A stretch of DNA of 64,000 bases from positions 186,001-250,000 of the forward strand of contig NZ_JAGQCJ010000001.1 of NCBI RefSeq assembly GCF_024346135.1. The letters run 5' to 3'. This document shows positions 30,400-39,446 of the stretch, piece by piece. Position numbers and translations under genes: made by a program. The DNA comes from Cyanobium sp. CH-040. GTDB lineage: Bacteria; Cyanobacteriota; Cyanobacteriia; PCC-6307; Cyanobiaceae. The notes below the pieces were generated by a model, which was not told where the DNA came from, did no database searches, and was given only the letters and a program-made list of their open reading frames with translations. How positions within the stretch are numbered: position 1 is the stretch's first letter; each line of letters opens with the position of its first letter.

Positions 30400-32079
30400 A
30401 TGGTCCAGGCCTCCCAGTCCTCCATGCCGACGGATGCGGGGGCCCGCCCCGAGGCCGCGACGGATCCAGGGCCGCCGACGCGCCGGCGGGTGGCCGCCAT
30501 CGACATCGGCACCAACTCCATCCATCTGCTGATCGCCGAGGTGGATGTGCAGCTCTCCACCTTCTCGGTGCTGCTGGCGGAGAAGAGCACCACGCGGCTG
30601 GGCGAGCGGGATCCGGACAGCGGCGATCTCAGCGCCGAGGCCATCGAACGCTCCTTCCGCACCCTCAGCCACAACCGCGAGCTGGCCGAGAGCCACGGTG
30701 TGGAGCAGATCGTCACGGCCGCCACCAGCGCCGTGCGCGAGGCCCCCAACGGCCGGGATTTCCTGCAGGCGATCCAGAACCAGCTGGGCCTGGAGGTGGA
30801 TCTGGTGAGCGGTCCGGAGGAGGCCCGCCTGATCTACCTGGGCGTGCTCTCCGGCATGGCCTTCGGCGAGCGCCCCCACACGATCATCGACATCGGCGGC
30901 GGCTCCACCGAGTTGGTGCTGGCCGACGGGCGCGATGCCCGGGCCCTCACCAGCACCCGCATCGGCGCCGTGCGGCTGCAGCGGGAGTTCTGCCAGCAGG
31001 ATCCGCTGCCCCCCGAGCGGCGGGGCTTCCTGCAGGCCTACATCCAGGGCTCCCTCGATCCGGCCGTGGCCGAGCTGCGCCGGGCTCTGCGGCCGGGCGA
31101 GGTGCCCCAGCTGGTGGGCACCAGCGGCACCGCCATGGCCCTGGCGGCCCTGGCGGCGGCGGACGATGAGCGCCCCACCCTCAAGCTGCAGGGCTACCGG
31201 CTCAGCCGGGACCGGGTGGATCAGCTGGTGGCGCGGCTGCTGGCGATGACGCCCGAGCAGCGGCGGGCCCTGCCGGCCATCAACGAGCGCCGGGCCGAGA
31301 TCATCGTGCCCGGCGCCCTGATCCTGCAGACGGCCATGGCGATGCTGGGGGCCCGGGATCTGGTGGTGTGCGACCGGGCCCTGCGGGAGGGCCTGATCGT
31401 GGACTGGATGCTGCGCAACCGCATCCTCGGCGACCGCTTCGCCTTCCAGAGCACGATCCGGGAGCGCACCGTGCGCCATCTGGCGCGCAGCTTCGGCGTC
31501 GACCTGGCGCGGGCGGAGCGGGTGGCCGCGCACGCCCTCAGCCTCTACGACCAGAGCCGGGGCCTGCTGCACGACGACGCGGGGCCGGGCCAGGAGCTGC
31601 TCTGGGCCGCCGCCCTGCTGCACACCTGCGGCAAGAGCATCAACATCTCGGCCTACCACAAGCACAGCTGGTATCTGATCCGCCACGGCGAGCTGCTCGG
31701 CTACTCCCAGGCCGAGCACCTGATGGTGGCCGCCATCGCCCGCTACCACCGCCGCAGCCTGCCCAAGAAGCGCCACGAGTCGTGGCTGCTGATCGAAGGC
31801 CGGGAGCAGCGCCGCACCGTGACCGCCATGGCCCTGCTGCTGCGCCTGGCCGCCGCCCTCGACCGCCGGCCCGCTGCCGTGATCGGGACGATCCGGCTGC
31901 ACTCGCTGCCGCCCGGCGACGACCGGGGGGTGGCGGTGGAGCTGGTGCCCAGGGAGATGGGGCCTGGCGAGGGCGCGGTGGACCTCAGCCTGGAACGCTG
32001 GAGTCTGCGCTCCTGCAGTGACGTGGTGATGGAGGCCTGCGGCCTGGTGCTCAGGGTGCCTGAGCCGCCTCAGCCCTGA
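30400..32079 (+). CDS. ppx: Exopolyphosphatase / Ppx-GppA phosphatase
   Basis: A 559-residue protein with the N-terminal sugar-kinase-like Ppx/GppA domain (AAIDIGTNSIHLLI near residue 32, TIIDIGGGSTELVLADG, LVGTSGTAMALAAL) and a C-terminal HD-type domain (LLHTCGKSINISAYHKHSWYLI). It hydrolyses polyphosphate end phosphates, or pppGpp. The first 25 residues are Pro/Ala-rich and could be trimmed if a later start is used. The 3' end overlaps the convergent RodZ-like gene by 29 bases. Confidence 0.93.
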   Translation: MVQASQSSMPTDAGARPEAATDPGPPTRRRVAAIDIGTNSIHLLIAEVDVQLSTFSVLLAEKSTTRLGERDPDSGDLSAEAIERSFRTLSHNRELAESHGVEQIVTAATSAVREAPNGRDFLQAIQNQLGLEVDLVSGPEEARLIYLGVLSGMAFGERPHTIIDIGGGSTELVLADGRDARALTSTRIGAVRLQREFCQQDPLPPERRGFLQAYIQGSLDPAVAELRRALRPGEVPQLVGTSGTAMALAALAAADDERPTLKLQGYRLSRDRVDQLVARLLAMTPEQRRALPAINERRAEIIVPGALILQTAMAMLGARDLVVCDRALREGLIVDWMLRNRILGDRFAFQSTIRERTVRHLARSFGVDLARAERVAAHALSLYDQSRGLLHDDAGPGQELLWAAALLHTCGKSINISAYHKHSWYLIRHGELLGYSQAEHLMVAAIARYHRRSLPKKRHESWLLIEGREQRRTVTAMALLLRLAAALDRRPAAVIGTIRLHSLPPGDDRGVAVELVPREMGPGEGAVDLSLERWSLRSCSDVVMEACGLVLRVPEPPQP

Positions 32080-32824
32080 AGCGGCGCCAGCGCACGTCCT
32101 GGATCGGGCCCAGGGGCGCCGGCTCGGACGGCCCGATGCTCACCGTCACCAGGTCGGGGCGTCCGGCGAGGACGGCCAGCTCATCCTCGAGGGGAAAGCG
32201 CTGTTCGGCCGCCAGGGTGCCGCGGAACAGGGTGCGGCCGTCGGCGCTGCGCACCTCCAGCCAGCTGGGTTCCGATGGGCGCAGCACCAGCTCGGCCGGC
32301 CGGTCTGCGGCGGCACCGGTGGCGTTCTCGGATGGGGCTGGACGCACAGGGGGAGCGGCCCGGTTCGCGCTGGGGCGCGGCAGCAGAGGCAGACCCTGGC
32401 GCCACACGACCGCCAGGGCGGCGGCCAGGCCGAGCAGTGCCGTCAGGGCCAGCAGCAGGGGACGCCCAGGGGAGAAACGGCCGGTCCGCGAGGCGGGATC
32501 CGCAGCGCCCCGGGCCGGTTCCCGCTGGGCTGCCGGGACGCTCTGGCGCAGAGGCCGAGGGGCGAGAAACCCATCGCTGCTGCGCAGGGCCTCGATCTCG
32601 GCATTGATCTCGATCCCCAGGCTGTTGGCCACGCGCCGCGCCTGGGCAATCACGAACACGGCTTCCGGCAGCACGTCGCGGTTGCCGCTCTCCAGGGCCT
32701 GGAGCTGTTCCCGTCCCATGTTGAGGCGGTCGGCCTGCTCCTCCAGGCTGAGGCCACAGGCCTGGCGTGCCTCGGCGAGGCGGTGCCCCAGTTGCTGCAG
32801 TGCCGGATTGGCTTCAGCGCTCAC
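32051..32824 (-). CDS. RodZ-like helix-turn-helix membrane protein
   Basis: A 257-residue protein with an N-terminal HTH domain (residues 8-70: LGHRLAEARQACGLSLEEQA, MGREQLQALESGN), one membrane segment near residues 122-142 (LLLALTALLGLAAALAVVW) and a C-terminal beta-rich part (LRPSEPSWLEVRSADGRTLFRG) matching the RodZ C-terminal domain. RodZ links MreB to the wall machinery. It overlaps ppx by 29 bases tail to tail. Direct repeats lie upstream in its promoter region. Confidence 0.8.
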   Translation of the reverse strand: MSAEANPALQQLGHRLAEARQACGLSLEEQADRLNMGREQLQALESGNRDVLPEAVFVIAQARRVANSLGIEINAEIEALRSSDGFLAPRPLRQSVPAAQREPARGAADPASRTGRFSPGRPLLLALTALLGLAAALAVVWRQGLPLLPRPSANRAAPPVRPAPSENATGAAADRPAELVLRPSEPSWLEVRSADGRTLFRGTLAAEQRFPLEDELAVLAGRPDLVTVSIGPSEPAPLGPIQDVRWRRFRAEAAQAP

Positions 32825-32931
32825 TCAGCTGGACGGGCGGATGAAAGGACAGATGGAGGTGGACGCTGAGGTGGCCCGCAACGCATCGGCAGCATTCTGA
32901 CCCGTGTGCGCCGATCTGCACACTCTCCAGG

Positions 32932-32963
32932 TGAGTCGCTCTGCCCAACTGAGTCGCTCCGCC
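32932..32963. repeat. Two direct repeats upstream of the RodZ-like gene
   Basis: TGAGTCGCTCTGCC (32932-32945) and TGAGTCGCTCCGCC (32950-32963), period 18, one mismatch. They lie in the 247-base spacer between the RodZ-like gene and tRNA-Val, which otherwise holds no recognisable gene. Confidence 0.7.
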
Positions 32964-33071
32964 GGCAGGCGGTTCCCATGCTGGCCGAGCGCAGTCAGCA
33001 GGTGCCCATTCAGGCCACGCGCAGCGAAGGCCCACGCAGGCAGGGATGGTCGCAGAGCATCTGAAGTGATA

Positions 33072-33143
<72 letters not shown>

Positions 33144-33205
33144 GTCGCAGCTGCAGCCGATGAGACCGCGTTGCCCCGCAAACCCCGTCGGGCCCCGGTG
33201 AGCCG

Positions 33206-33211
33206 AGTTTA
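33206..33211 (-). promoter_or_regulatory. Candidate -10 box for tRNA-Val
   Basis: TAAACT on the minus strand, 63 bases before the tRNA 5' end, is the best -10-like hexamer in the spacer. A -35 is not evident. Confidence 0.3.
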
Positions 33212-33280
33212 GAGCACAGCCTCTCCGGGCCGACCCGCGATCGGCGACCATGGAGCGCCGTCCGAGGCCCAGTCCTGTCT

Positions 33281-34780
33281 GTGACCCCGCCGCAGCCCAC
33301 CGCCTCCCCTCAGTCCGGGAACGGATCCACAGCCCCGGCCTCCCCCCCGGACGCTGGTCTGGTGGATGTGCTGATCGTGGGTGGCGGGGTCTGCGGCACA
33401 GCCCTGCTGTTCGAGTTGGCCCGCTACACCGACCTGGCCCGTATCGCCCTGGTGGAGCGGTATGCCGAGCTGGCACAGGTGAACTCCAGGGCGTCGAGCA
33501 ACAGCCAGACGATTCACTGCGGTGACATCGAGACCAACTACACCCTGGAGAAGGCCCTGAGCGTCAAGCGCACGGCGGAGATGATCGTCCACTACGCCGA
33601 TCTGCTGGAGCCTGACGTGCGCGAGCGGTGCGTGTTCCGCACCCCGAAGATGGTGCTGGCCGTGGGGGAGGCGGAGTGCGCCGCCCTGCGGGAGCGCTTC
33701 CAGCAGTTCTCGCCCCACTTTCCGGCGATGGAGCTGCTGGAGAAGGAGCAGATCGCCGCGTGGGAGCCCAATGTGGCGCTGCTCAACGGCCAGCCGAGGC
33801 CCGAGCCGCTGCTGGCCATCGGCATCCGCAGCACCTACACGGCCGTGGACTATGAGCAGCTGGCGGCCTCGTTCGTCGATCAGGCCCGCACGGCCGTCGA
33901 CGGCACCACCGCGGCAGGCGGGGGAGCCCGACAGCTTGATCTGCTGCTGGGCACCACGGTGCGCCGGATCACCCCTGAGGGCGACCTCTTTCGCGTGCAG
34001 CTGGCCCCCACTCCGGGTTGCGGCACCGCCCAGCCCGGCGAGCGGCAGGCACCCCGGGAGCTCCTCGCTCGCCACGTGGTGGTGAATGCGGGCGCCCACA
34101 GCCTGCTGATGGCCCAGTCGATGGGCTACGGCCTGCACTACTCCTGCCTGCCGGTGGCCGGCAGCTTCTACTTCACGCCTGATCTGCTGCGCGGCAAGGT
34201 GTACACGCTGCAGAACGACAAGCTGCCGTTCGCGGCCATCCACGGGGATCCCGACGTGCGCGCCCCCGGTCAGACGCGCTTCGGGCCCACGGCCCTGCTG
34301 CTGCCGCTGCTGGAGCGTTACCGCCCCGCGTCCTTCTGGGAGTTTCTGCGGGTGCTGCGGCTGGACTGGGCCGTGCTGAGCGTGCTCTGGCAGCTGCTGC
34401 GGGTCGCCGACATCCGCAACTACATCCTGCGCAACCTGCTGTTCGAGGTGCCCTGGCTGCGGCGGCGGCTGTTCCTCGCCGATGCGCGCAAGATCGTTCC
34501 CGGCATGCGGCTGGAGGACCTGCGCTTTGCCAAGGGGTTCGGCGGTGTGCGGCCCCAGCTGATCGACAAGCGCCAGCGCCGGCTGATGCTGGGCGAGGCG
34601 AGCATCCCGGCCCGGCCTGGGCTGGTGTTCAACGTGACGCCGTCTCCGGGGGGCACCTGCTGCCTGGGCAATGCCGCCCGCGATCTGGAGGCCATCGCCG
34701 AGCGCCTCGGCTGCCGATTCGACCGGGAGCGTCTGGCCTGCGAGCTCTATGGGGAGCCCTCGCTGACGGCAGCGGCCTGA
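33281..34780 (+). CDS. mqo: FAD-dependent oxidoreductase, malate:quinone oxidoreductase-like
   Basis: A 499-residue flavoprotein. The ADP-binding motif VLIVGGGVCGTALLFELA starts near residue 30 and ends in an acidic ALVERY. A conserved NSQTIHCGDIETNYT segment follows, and VVVNAGAHSLLMAQ is the second FAD contact. The overall pattern fits the malate:quinone oxidoreductase family, which passes electrons from malate to plastoquinone. A related 2-hydroxyacid oxidase remains possible. The GTG at 33281 gives a Pro/Ser-rich leader of about 27 residues; an internal GTG near 33361 would remove it. Confidence 0.7.
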   Translation: MTPPQPTASPQSGNGSTAPASPPDAGLVDVLIVGGGVCGTALLFELARYTDLARIALVERYAELAQVNSRASSNSQTIHCGDIETNYTLEKALSVKRTAEMIVHYADLLEPDVRERCVFRTPKMVLAVGEAECAALRERFQQFSPHFPAMELLEKEQIAAWEPNVALLNGQPRPEPLLAIGIRSTYTAVDYEQLAASFVDQARTAVDGTTAAGGGARQLDLLLGTTVRRITPEGDLFRVQLAPTPGCGTAQPGERQAPRELLARHVVVNAGAHSLLMAQSMGYGLHYSCLPVAGSFYFTPDLLRGKVYTLQNDKLPFAAIHGDPDVRAPGQTRFGPTALLLPLLERYRPASFWEFLRVLRLDWAVLSVLWQLLRVADIRNYILRNLLFEVPWLRRRLFLADARKIVPGMRLEDLRFAKGFGGVRPQLIDKRQRRLMLGEASIPARPGLVFNVTPSPGGTCCLGNAARDLEAIAERLGCRFDRERLACELYGEPSLTAAA

Positions 34781-34786
34781 GCTCAG
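34777..34786. terminator. Palindrome containing both convergent stop codons
   Basis: CTGAGCTCAG is a perfect 10-base palindrome. Its left half holds the stop of the mqo-like gene and its right half the reverse-strand stop of cobM, only two bases apart. It is too compact for an RNA hairpin on its own, but follows the pattern of other convergent ends here. Confidence 0.35.
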
Positions 34787-35574
34787 TCCGGCTCGGGCAC
34801 GCCCCCCCGGAACAGGTGCCGGTGGCCGGAGGAATACAGCAGCGAACGGGCCTGCTGCGGTGCCGCCAGGGCCGGACTGACCACGTAGAGGGTGGTGCGG
34901 ATCAGCTGCCGTTCCAGGCTCACCCGCGCCATCGCGCTGAGTGGCACAACCGTGATCCACTCATCCGGCCAGCTTACGCGGTAGGCGATCGCCACCGGGG
35001 TGTCCGCCGGGTAGTGCGCCAGCAACTGCTCCTGCACCTCCTCCACATGCCGGGCGCTGAGGTAGAGACACAGGGAAGCGCGCAGCGCCGCCAGCCGCGG
35101 CAGGGCTTCGCGCTCGGGGACGCCGGTGCGGCCGCCGGCCCGGCTGAGCACGATCGTCTGCACCAGCCCGGGGATCGTGAGCTCCTGATGGAGTGCCGCG
35201 GCGGTGGCCTGGTAGGCGCTCAGGCCCGGCACCACCTCCGCTTCCAGCCCCGCTTCCCGGAGTCGGTGCAGCTGTTCGGCCAGGGCCCCGTAGAGGCAGG
35301 GGTCGCCGTCGTGGAGGCGCACCACCCGCAGGCCGGCGCGGGCCCGTTCCACCACCACGTCCATCACCTCCTCCAGGGTGAGGCTGCTGGTGCGGATCCG
35401 TTCGCAGCTCTCTGGGGCCAGGGCGGCGATCTGGGGATTGATCAGGGAATCGGTCCACACCAGCACATCGGCCCGCTCGATCAGCCGGGCGGCCCGCAGG
35501 GTGAGCAGATCCGGAGCCCCCGGACCTGCCCCCACGATCCACACCGGGTGCCCAGCGTTTCCGGGAGCGGTCAA
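34783..35574 (-). CDS. cobM: Precorrin-4 C11-methyltransferase
   Basis: A 263-residue SAM-dependent tetrapyrrole methylase of the cobalamin pathway. Motifs: [18 protein letters not shown] at the N-terminus, [16 protein letters not shown] and [15 protein letters not shown]. The CobM-specific stretch [14 protein letters not shown] is present. A TTG at 35574, inside the lgt stop (TTGA), is the likely start; more upstream starts would lie inside lgt. It is translationally coupled to lgt. Confidence 0.9.
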   Translation of the reverse strand: MTAPGNAGHPVWIVGAGPGAPDLLTLRAARLIERADVLVWTDSLINPQIAALAPESCERIRTSSLTLEEVMDVVVERARAGLRVVRLHDGDPCLYGALAEQLHRLREAGLEAEVVPGLSAYQATAAALHQELTIPGLVQTIVLSRAGGRTGVPEREALPRLAALRASLCLYLSARHVEEVQEQLLAHYPADTPVAIAYRVSWPDEWITVVPLSAMARVSLERQLIRTTLYVVSPALAAPQQARSLLYSSGHRHLFRGGVPEPD

Positions 35575-36440
35575 GATCCGGCTCCGCGCGCGGCCCCGGA
35601 CGGGTCGGGCAGGGGGCGGCCCCGGCCCAGCAGCCACCACAGTCCCAGCCCGCCCAGGCCGATGAGCACCAGGCTCACCAGCTGGGCCATGCGGATGCCG
35701 CCCTCACAGAAGGGCGGCTCTGCGAACAGGCAGAGGGGGTCGATGCGCAGCCCTTCGATCCAGACGCGGCCGCTGCTGTAGGCCATCAGGTAGATGCAGC
35801 TCAGGGCCCCTGCGGGCAGGCGGATGCGGCCCTGGCTCGCACGGCGGAACAGCACCAGCAGCAGGATGGCGACGCCGAGATTCCAGAGGGACTCGTAGAG
35901 AAAGGTGGGGTGGAAGTAGAGCTGCTCGAGGAATTCCGGTGTGCGGTTGGCGGCCGGGATCTTCAGCTTCCAGGGCAGCTGGGTGGGCAGGCCGTAGGCC
36001 TCGGAGTTGAAGAAATTGCCCCAGCGGCCGATGGCCTGGCCCAGGGCGACGGATGGCACCAGCACATCCAGCAGGGGCCAGAAGGGCTGCCGGCGCCAGC
36101 GGCAGAACAGGATGGTGGTGAGCGCTCCGCCGATCAGCGCGCCGTGGATGGCGATCCCGCCGCGCCAGATGGTGAGCACGTCCACCCAGTTGCTGGCGTA
36201 CTGCCGCCATTCCAGAGCCACGTAGTAGAGGCGGGCACCGAACACCGCACCGAGCACCACCAGGGGCAGCAGGTCGGCGATCAGGCCCGGATCGATGCCC
36301 CGGGCCCTGGCCAGGCGGGTGGAGAGCGCAAGCCCCACGAGCACCGCCAGGGCGATCAGCAGCCCGTACCAGCGCAGGGCGAAGGGGCCCAGCTGGAACA
36401 CCAGGGGCCCCGGAGAGGTGAAGGTGGCGAGCACAGACAA
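35571..36440 (-). CDS. lgt: Prolipoprotein diacylglyceryl transferase
   Basis: A 289-residue integral membrane enzyme that adds diacylglycerol to the lipobox cysteine of prelipoproteins, the first step of lipoprotein maturation. Diagnostic segments: [27 protein letters not shown], the Lgt signature region [13 protein letters not shown] and [15 protein letters not shown]. Seven membrane helices fit. It lies 21 bases after petA and overlaps cobM by four bases. Substrates in this window include the lipoproteins at 8762, 11072 and 53654. Confidence 0.95.
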   Translation of the reverse strand: MSVLATFTSPGPLVFQLGPFALRWYGLLIALAVLVGLALSTRLARARGIDPGLIADLLPLVVLGAVFGARLYYVALEWRQYASNWVDVLTIWRGGIAIHGALIGGALTTILFCRWRRQPFWPLLDVLVPSVALGQAIGRWGNFFNSEAYGLPTQLPWKLKIPAANRTPEFLEQLYFHPTFLYESLWNLGVAILLLVLFRRASQGRIRLPAGALSCIYLMAYSSGRVWIEGLRIDPLCLFAEPPFCEGGIRMAQLVSLVLIGLGGLGLWWLLGRGRPLPDPSGAARGAGS

Positions 36441-36461
36441 GGGAGACCGGGCTGGGGCTGC

Positions 36462-37430
36462 TCAGACGATGCCTTCGGCCGCCTGCACCTTCTCCACCTG
36501 GCGCTTCTTGAGCACCAGCATGATCTGGGCCACGGCGATGGCGGCGAAGAAGGCCAGCAGGCCGATGATGCGCTGTGGGTTCTGGAGCACCACCTCGGCG
36601 TCCACCTGGCCGAAGCCACCCACGTTGGGGTCGTTGGTGATCGGCGCGCCGGCTGCGACGGCGTCGCCCACGGACACGATCAGGGAGGGACCGGCAGGGA
36701 TGGTCTCGCTGACGACGGTCCCGTCCTCGGCGCTGATCTCCACCTGGGTGGCGCCGTTGTCACCGGGGGTGATGGCCGCGACGGTGCCTGCGGCAGGAGC
36801 TGTGAAGACCGTGTTGTTGCTCTTCTCACCGGTGGGATACACCTGGCCGCGGCCCCGGTTGCCGCCCACATGCAGCTGGTACTTGCCGAAGTGAATGCTG
36901 CTGTCGGTGGCGGGGTCGGGGGAGAGAACCGGGAAGACGATCTCGCGGTGGTCATCCCCGGGCAGTGGGCCCACCAGCAGGATGTTGGGCTGATCCTCGG
37001 AGTACTGGCTGTAGAAGATGCCGGCCGTCTCCTCCTTGAGTTCCTCGCTGAGGCGATCCTGCGGGGCGAGGGTGAAGCCGTCGGGGAGCATCACCACGGC
37101 GCCCACGTTCAGGCCGGTGCCGCTGCCGTCTCCGGCCACCTGCTGCACCGACGTGTCGTAGGGAATCTCCACGACCGCCTTGAACACCGTGTCGGGGAAG
37201 ACGGCCTGGGGCACTTCGACGCGGGTGGGTTTCTGGGCCAGGTGGCAGTTGGCGCAGACGATCTTGCCGGTGGCCTCGCGCGGGCTTTCGTAATTCTGCT
37301 GAGCCCAGAAGGGATAGGCCCAGCTCGGAGCGGCCGCGGCGGTGAGCAGGGTGAGGCAGAGGGCGGCGCCGACCAGGGGCCGGAGCAGTGGGGCGGACGC
37401 GGTGACGAGGGAGGAGAGGAGCGGACGCAT
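36462..37430 (-). CDS. petA: Apocytochrome f
   Basis: A 322-residue precursor of the c-type heme subunit of cytochrome b6f, located mainly in the thylakoid lumen. The signal peptide ends in PSWA, and the mature protein starts [17 protein letters not shown], with Tyr1 as the axial heme ligand. The heme site is CANCH. A C-terminal membrane anchor ([21 protein letters not shown]) completes the family plan. It follows petC in the same direction by 58 bases. The leader directly before the ATG is a 15-base tandem duplication with no visible Shine-Dalgarno sequence. Confidence 0.98.
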   Translation of the reverse strand: MRPLLSSLVTASAPLLRPLVGAALCLTLLTAAAAPSWAYPFWAQQNYESPREATGKIVCANCHLAQKPTRVEVPQAVFPDTVFKAVVEIPYDTSVQQVAGDGSGTGLNVGAVVMLPDGFTLAPQDRLSEELKEETAGIFYSQYSEDQPNILLVGPLPGDDHREIVFPVLSPDPATDSSIHFGKYQLHVGGNRGRGQVYPTGEKSNNTVFTAPAAGTVAAITPGDNGATQVEISAEDGTVVSETIPAGPSLIVSVGDAVAAGAPITNDPNVGGFGQVDAEVVLQNPQRIIGLLAFFAAIAVAQIMLVLKKRQVEKVQAAEGIV

Positions 37431-37463
37431 CGGTGGCGGTGGCGACGGTGGCGGTGACGACGG
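37431..37463. repeat. 15-base tandem duplication directly before the petA start
   Basis: CGGTGGCGGTGGCGA (37431-37445) and CGGTGGCGGTGACGA (37446-37460), one mismatch, then CGG. On the petA transcript it forms a C-rich leader (CACCGCCACCG) abutting the AUG. Confidence 0.85.
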
Positions 37464-37488
37464 GGAGGGAGGATTCAGCTGGCCGGGG

Positions 37489-38037
37489 TCACGCCCACCA
37501 GGGTTTGTCGCCGGTGCGGAAGTCGGTTTCGTCCCACTGACTCAGGAACACCTTGTCGTCCTCGACCGACACGTGGGCCAGGGCCAGGGAGAGGGGCGCC
37601 GGACCGCGCACCACCTTGCCGGTCGCGTCGTACTGGGAGCCGTGGCAGGGGCAGATGAACTTGTTGGCGCCGCTGTTCCAGGGCACCACGCAGCCGAGGT
37701 GGGTGCAGATGGCGTTGATGCCGTAGCTGCCGATGGCCTCGTCCCCCTCGACGATCAGGTAGGTGGGGTCCCCCTTGAGGCCCTGCACCAGGCTGCGGTC
37801 GCCCTCCTTGTGGCTGCCGAGCCAGCCGCTGGCGGTGACGGGATTGCCCAGTTCGTCCTTGGCGGCGGTGCCGCCACCGGCGCCGCCGGCCCGAGGCGGA
37901 ATGAAGTAGTTCACCACCGGGTACAGGGCCCCGAGGGCGACGCCGGTGACCGACCCGAAGGTGAGCAGGTTCATGAACTGCCGACGACCCATTCCGGGCA
38001 CATCACCACTCGAGGCGCTCGCTGGGATCTGGGTCAT
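37489..38037 (-). CDS. petC: Cytochrome b6f Rieske iron-sulfur subunit
   Basis: A 182-residue protein. The N-terminus has a twin-arginine-like GRRQFMNLL and one membrane helix ([18 protein letters not shown]), followed by a glycine-rich hinge. The 2Fe-2S ligands are CTHLGC and CPCHGSQYD. It shuttles electrons from plastoquinol to cytochrome f. It is transcribed ahead of petA. The ATG at 38037 gives the standard length. A 14-base palindrome lies 8 bases upstream of it. Confidence 0.98.
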   Translation of the reverse strand: MTQIPASASSGDVPGMGRRQFMNLLTFGSVTGVALGALYPVVNYFIPPRAGGAGGGTAAKDELGNPVTASGWLGSHKEGDRSLVQGLKGDPTYLIVEGDEAIGSYGINAICTHLGCVVPWNSGANKFICPCHGSQYDATGKVVRGPAPLSLALAHVSVEDDKVFLSQWDETDFRTGDKPWWA

Positions 38038-38044
38038 TCGAAGC

Positions 38045-38058
38045 GGCTCCCGGGAGCC
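38045..38058. promoter_or_regulatory. 14-base perfect palindrome just upstream of petC
   Basis: GGCTCCCGGGAGCC, 8-21 bases before the petC ATG in the 67-base divergent spacer with the DUF3067 gene. It overlaps the position where a ribosome binding site would be, so it may be an operator or an mRNA structure affecting petC translation. Confidence 0.4.
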
Positions 38059-38104
38059 ACAGCAACGTGCGTGCCACCTTAAGGCCTGCCCAGCCCCCGT
38101 CCCC

Positions 38105-38464
38105 GTGGCTCCCGAACGCGTGGATCCCAGCCCGTCGCAAGGCGCCTCCCCCCTCACGGGCGCGGAGCTCCAGCAGGCGCTGCGGGCCCGCTGGCAGGCC
38201 TCCTACGACCTGCAGGTGGTGCAGCGCCGTGGCCGGCTCTATCTGCAGGTGATGTGGGCCCATCTGGAGCAGCAGTCCTTTCCGCTGAGTGCCGAGGCCT
38301 ATGCCGCCAGGCTGGAGGAGGTGGCGGCGCTGCTCAACCTGATGGGCGTGGCCTCCCAGGTGCGCCGATGGCTCGCTACCACCGCCGGCAGGCCCCGGCT
38401 TGGCAGGGCCCTGGGTCTTGCCCTCGAACTCCCTCCCGAGCGGACCGGCGAATTTCTGCTCTAG
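38105..38464 (+). CDS. DUF3067 family protein
   Basis: A 119-residue soluble protein. [40 protein letters not shown] and [15 protein letters not shown] are features of DUF3067, a small family conserved in cyanobacteria and plastids. Its divergent position next to petC suggests a link with b6f or photosynthesis (inference). The GTG at 38105 is chosen because it is the nearest good start before the conserved region. Confidence 0.8.
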   Translation: MAPERVDPSPSQGASPLTGAELQQALRARWQASYDLQVVQRRGRLYLQVMWAHLEQQSFPLSAEAYAARLEEVAALLNLMGVASQVRRWLATTAGRPRLGRALGLALELPPERTGEFLL

Positions 38465-38470
38465 TCCATT

Positions 38471-38505
38471 CCGGTCGGCAGCCACGGTCCGGTTGGCAGC
38501 CACGG
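38471..38505. repeat. 18-base-period tandem repeat after the DUF3067 stop
   Basis: CCGGTCGGCAGCCACGG (38471-38487) and CCGGTTGGCAGCCACGG (38489-38505), one mismatch, beginning seven bases after the stop codon. The rest of the 187-base spacer to the exported protein shows no gene. Confidence 0.85.
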
Positions 38506-38651
38506 CATGCCTGCCCAGCCAGCGCGGCGGGGATGCGCCCCGGCTGCCGAGGTGTTATCAAGCGCTTCGACCCTGGCGCGATCGTCCAAAGCCCCCTCGA
38601 CCAAGCCCCCTGGCTGCCAACGCCCTGTCTTCTCCCAGACCGCGCCTGCCC

Positions 38652-39446
38652 ATGTCTCGTCGCCGACCTGCCGTCACCGTGCCTGCCGGGGCTCTGCTGA
38701 GCCTGGGGATCGGCCTTTCGCTGCTGCTGGCGATGCCTGCGGAAGCCGCCCGCTACGAGGCCATCTGTGGCAACAAGCGTTGCCGTATCGAGGTCACCGA
38801 GAAAGGGGTCAAAGGCCCTTCCGGGTTCATCCCGGCCGATCGCATCGCGCAGTGGAATGCCGTCGGCTGGGACAACCACAACGCCCTGGTGGCGTCGCTG
38901 GGGGCGACCGGCGGCGCCGTGACCGGCACCGTGGTGGGGGCCCTGGCCACCTGCTGGACGTTGATTGCCTGCCCGATCGGCATCCTCGGTGGCGCCGTGG
39001 TGGGTGGCGTGGCGGGGTCACGGGCGGGTCGCTCGGCTGACTACCAGTTCTCCGTGGTCGGCTACGACAAGAGCGGCAATTCACTCACCGAGACCTTCCG
39101 GTTCATCAATGCCAGTCCCGTGCGGGGCCTGGTGCAGAACCTCACCAGGGTGTCGGGTCTGGAGATGGGCGTTCGCCGGGAGGTGGCCATCGCGCCGCCA
39201 CCGGCCAGGATCCGGCGGCCCGCCCTCGAGCCATCCAATCCTCGGCGGCCGGCGCCAGCCAGGCGTCCCCAGCCGTCCATGCCCATGGCAGCTCCCGCCC
39301 AGCCGGTTCCGGTCCCGCAGGCCTCGCCCGTCTGGACGCCGCCGCTGGCGCAGCAGGAGTTTCCCGTGCTGGAGCCGAGCCAGAGCGAGCTGCCCGTGCT
39401 CGGCGACGCCATCGATCCCTATCAGGGGACGCCGCTGTTTCCCTGA
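38652..39446 (+). CDS. Exported protein of unknown function with glycine-rich core
   Basis: A 264-residue protein. The signal peptide (residues 1-33, ending AEAARYEA) is followed by a small domain with two cysteines (CGNKRC). Then comes a hydrophobic glycine-rich segment (GATGGAVTGTVVGALATCW, CPIGILGGAVVGGVAGS) like a glycine zipper, a soluble strand region and a Pro-rich C-terminus. It could be outer membrane or periplasm associated. I do not recognise a family. The 3' end overlaps tatC by 25 bases. Confidence 0.65.
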   Translation: MSRRRPAVTVPAGALLSLGIGLSLLLAMPAEAARYEAICGNKRCRIEVTEKGVKGPSGFIPADRIAQWNAVGWDNHNALVASLGATGGAVTGTVVGALATCWTLIACPIGILGGAVVGGVAGSRAGRSADYQFSVVGYDKSGNSLTETFRFINASPVRGLVQNLTRVSGLEMGVRREVAIAPPPARIRRPALEPSNPRRPAPARRPQPSMPMAAPAQPVPVPQASPVWTPPLAQQEFPVLEPSQSELPVLGDAIDPYQGTPLFP

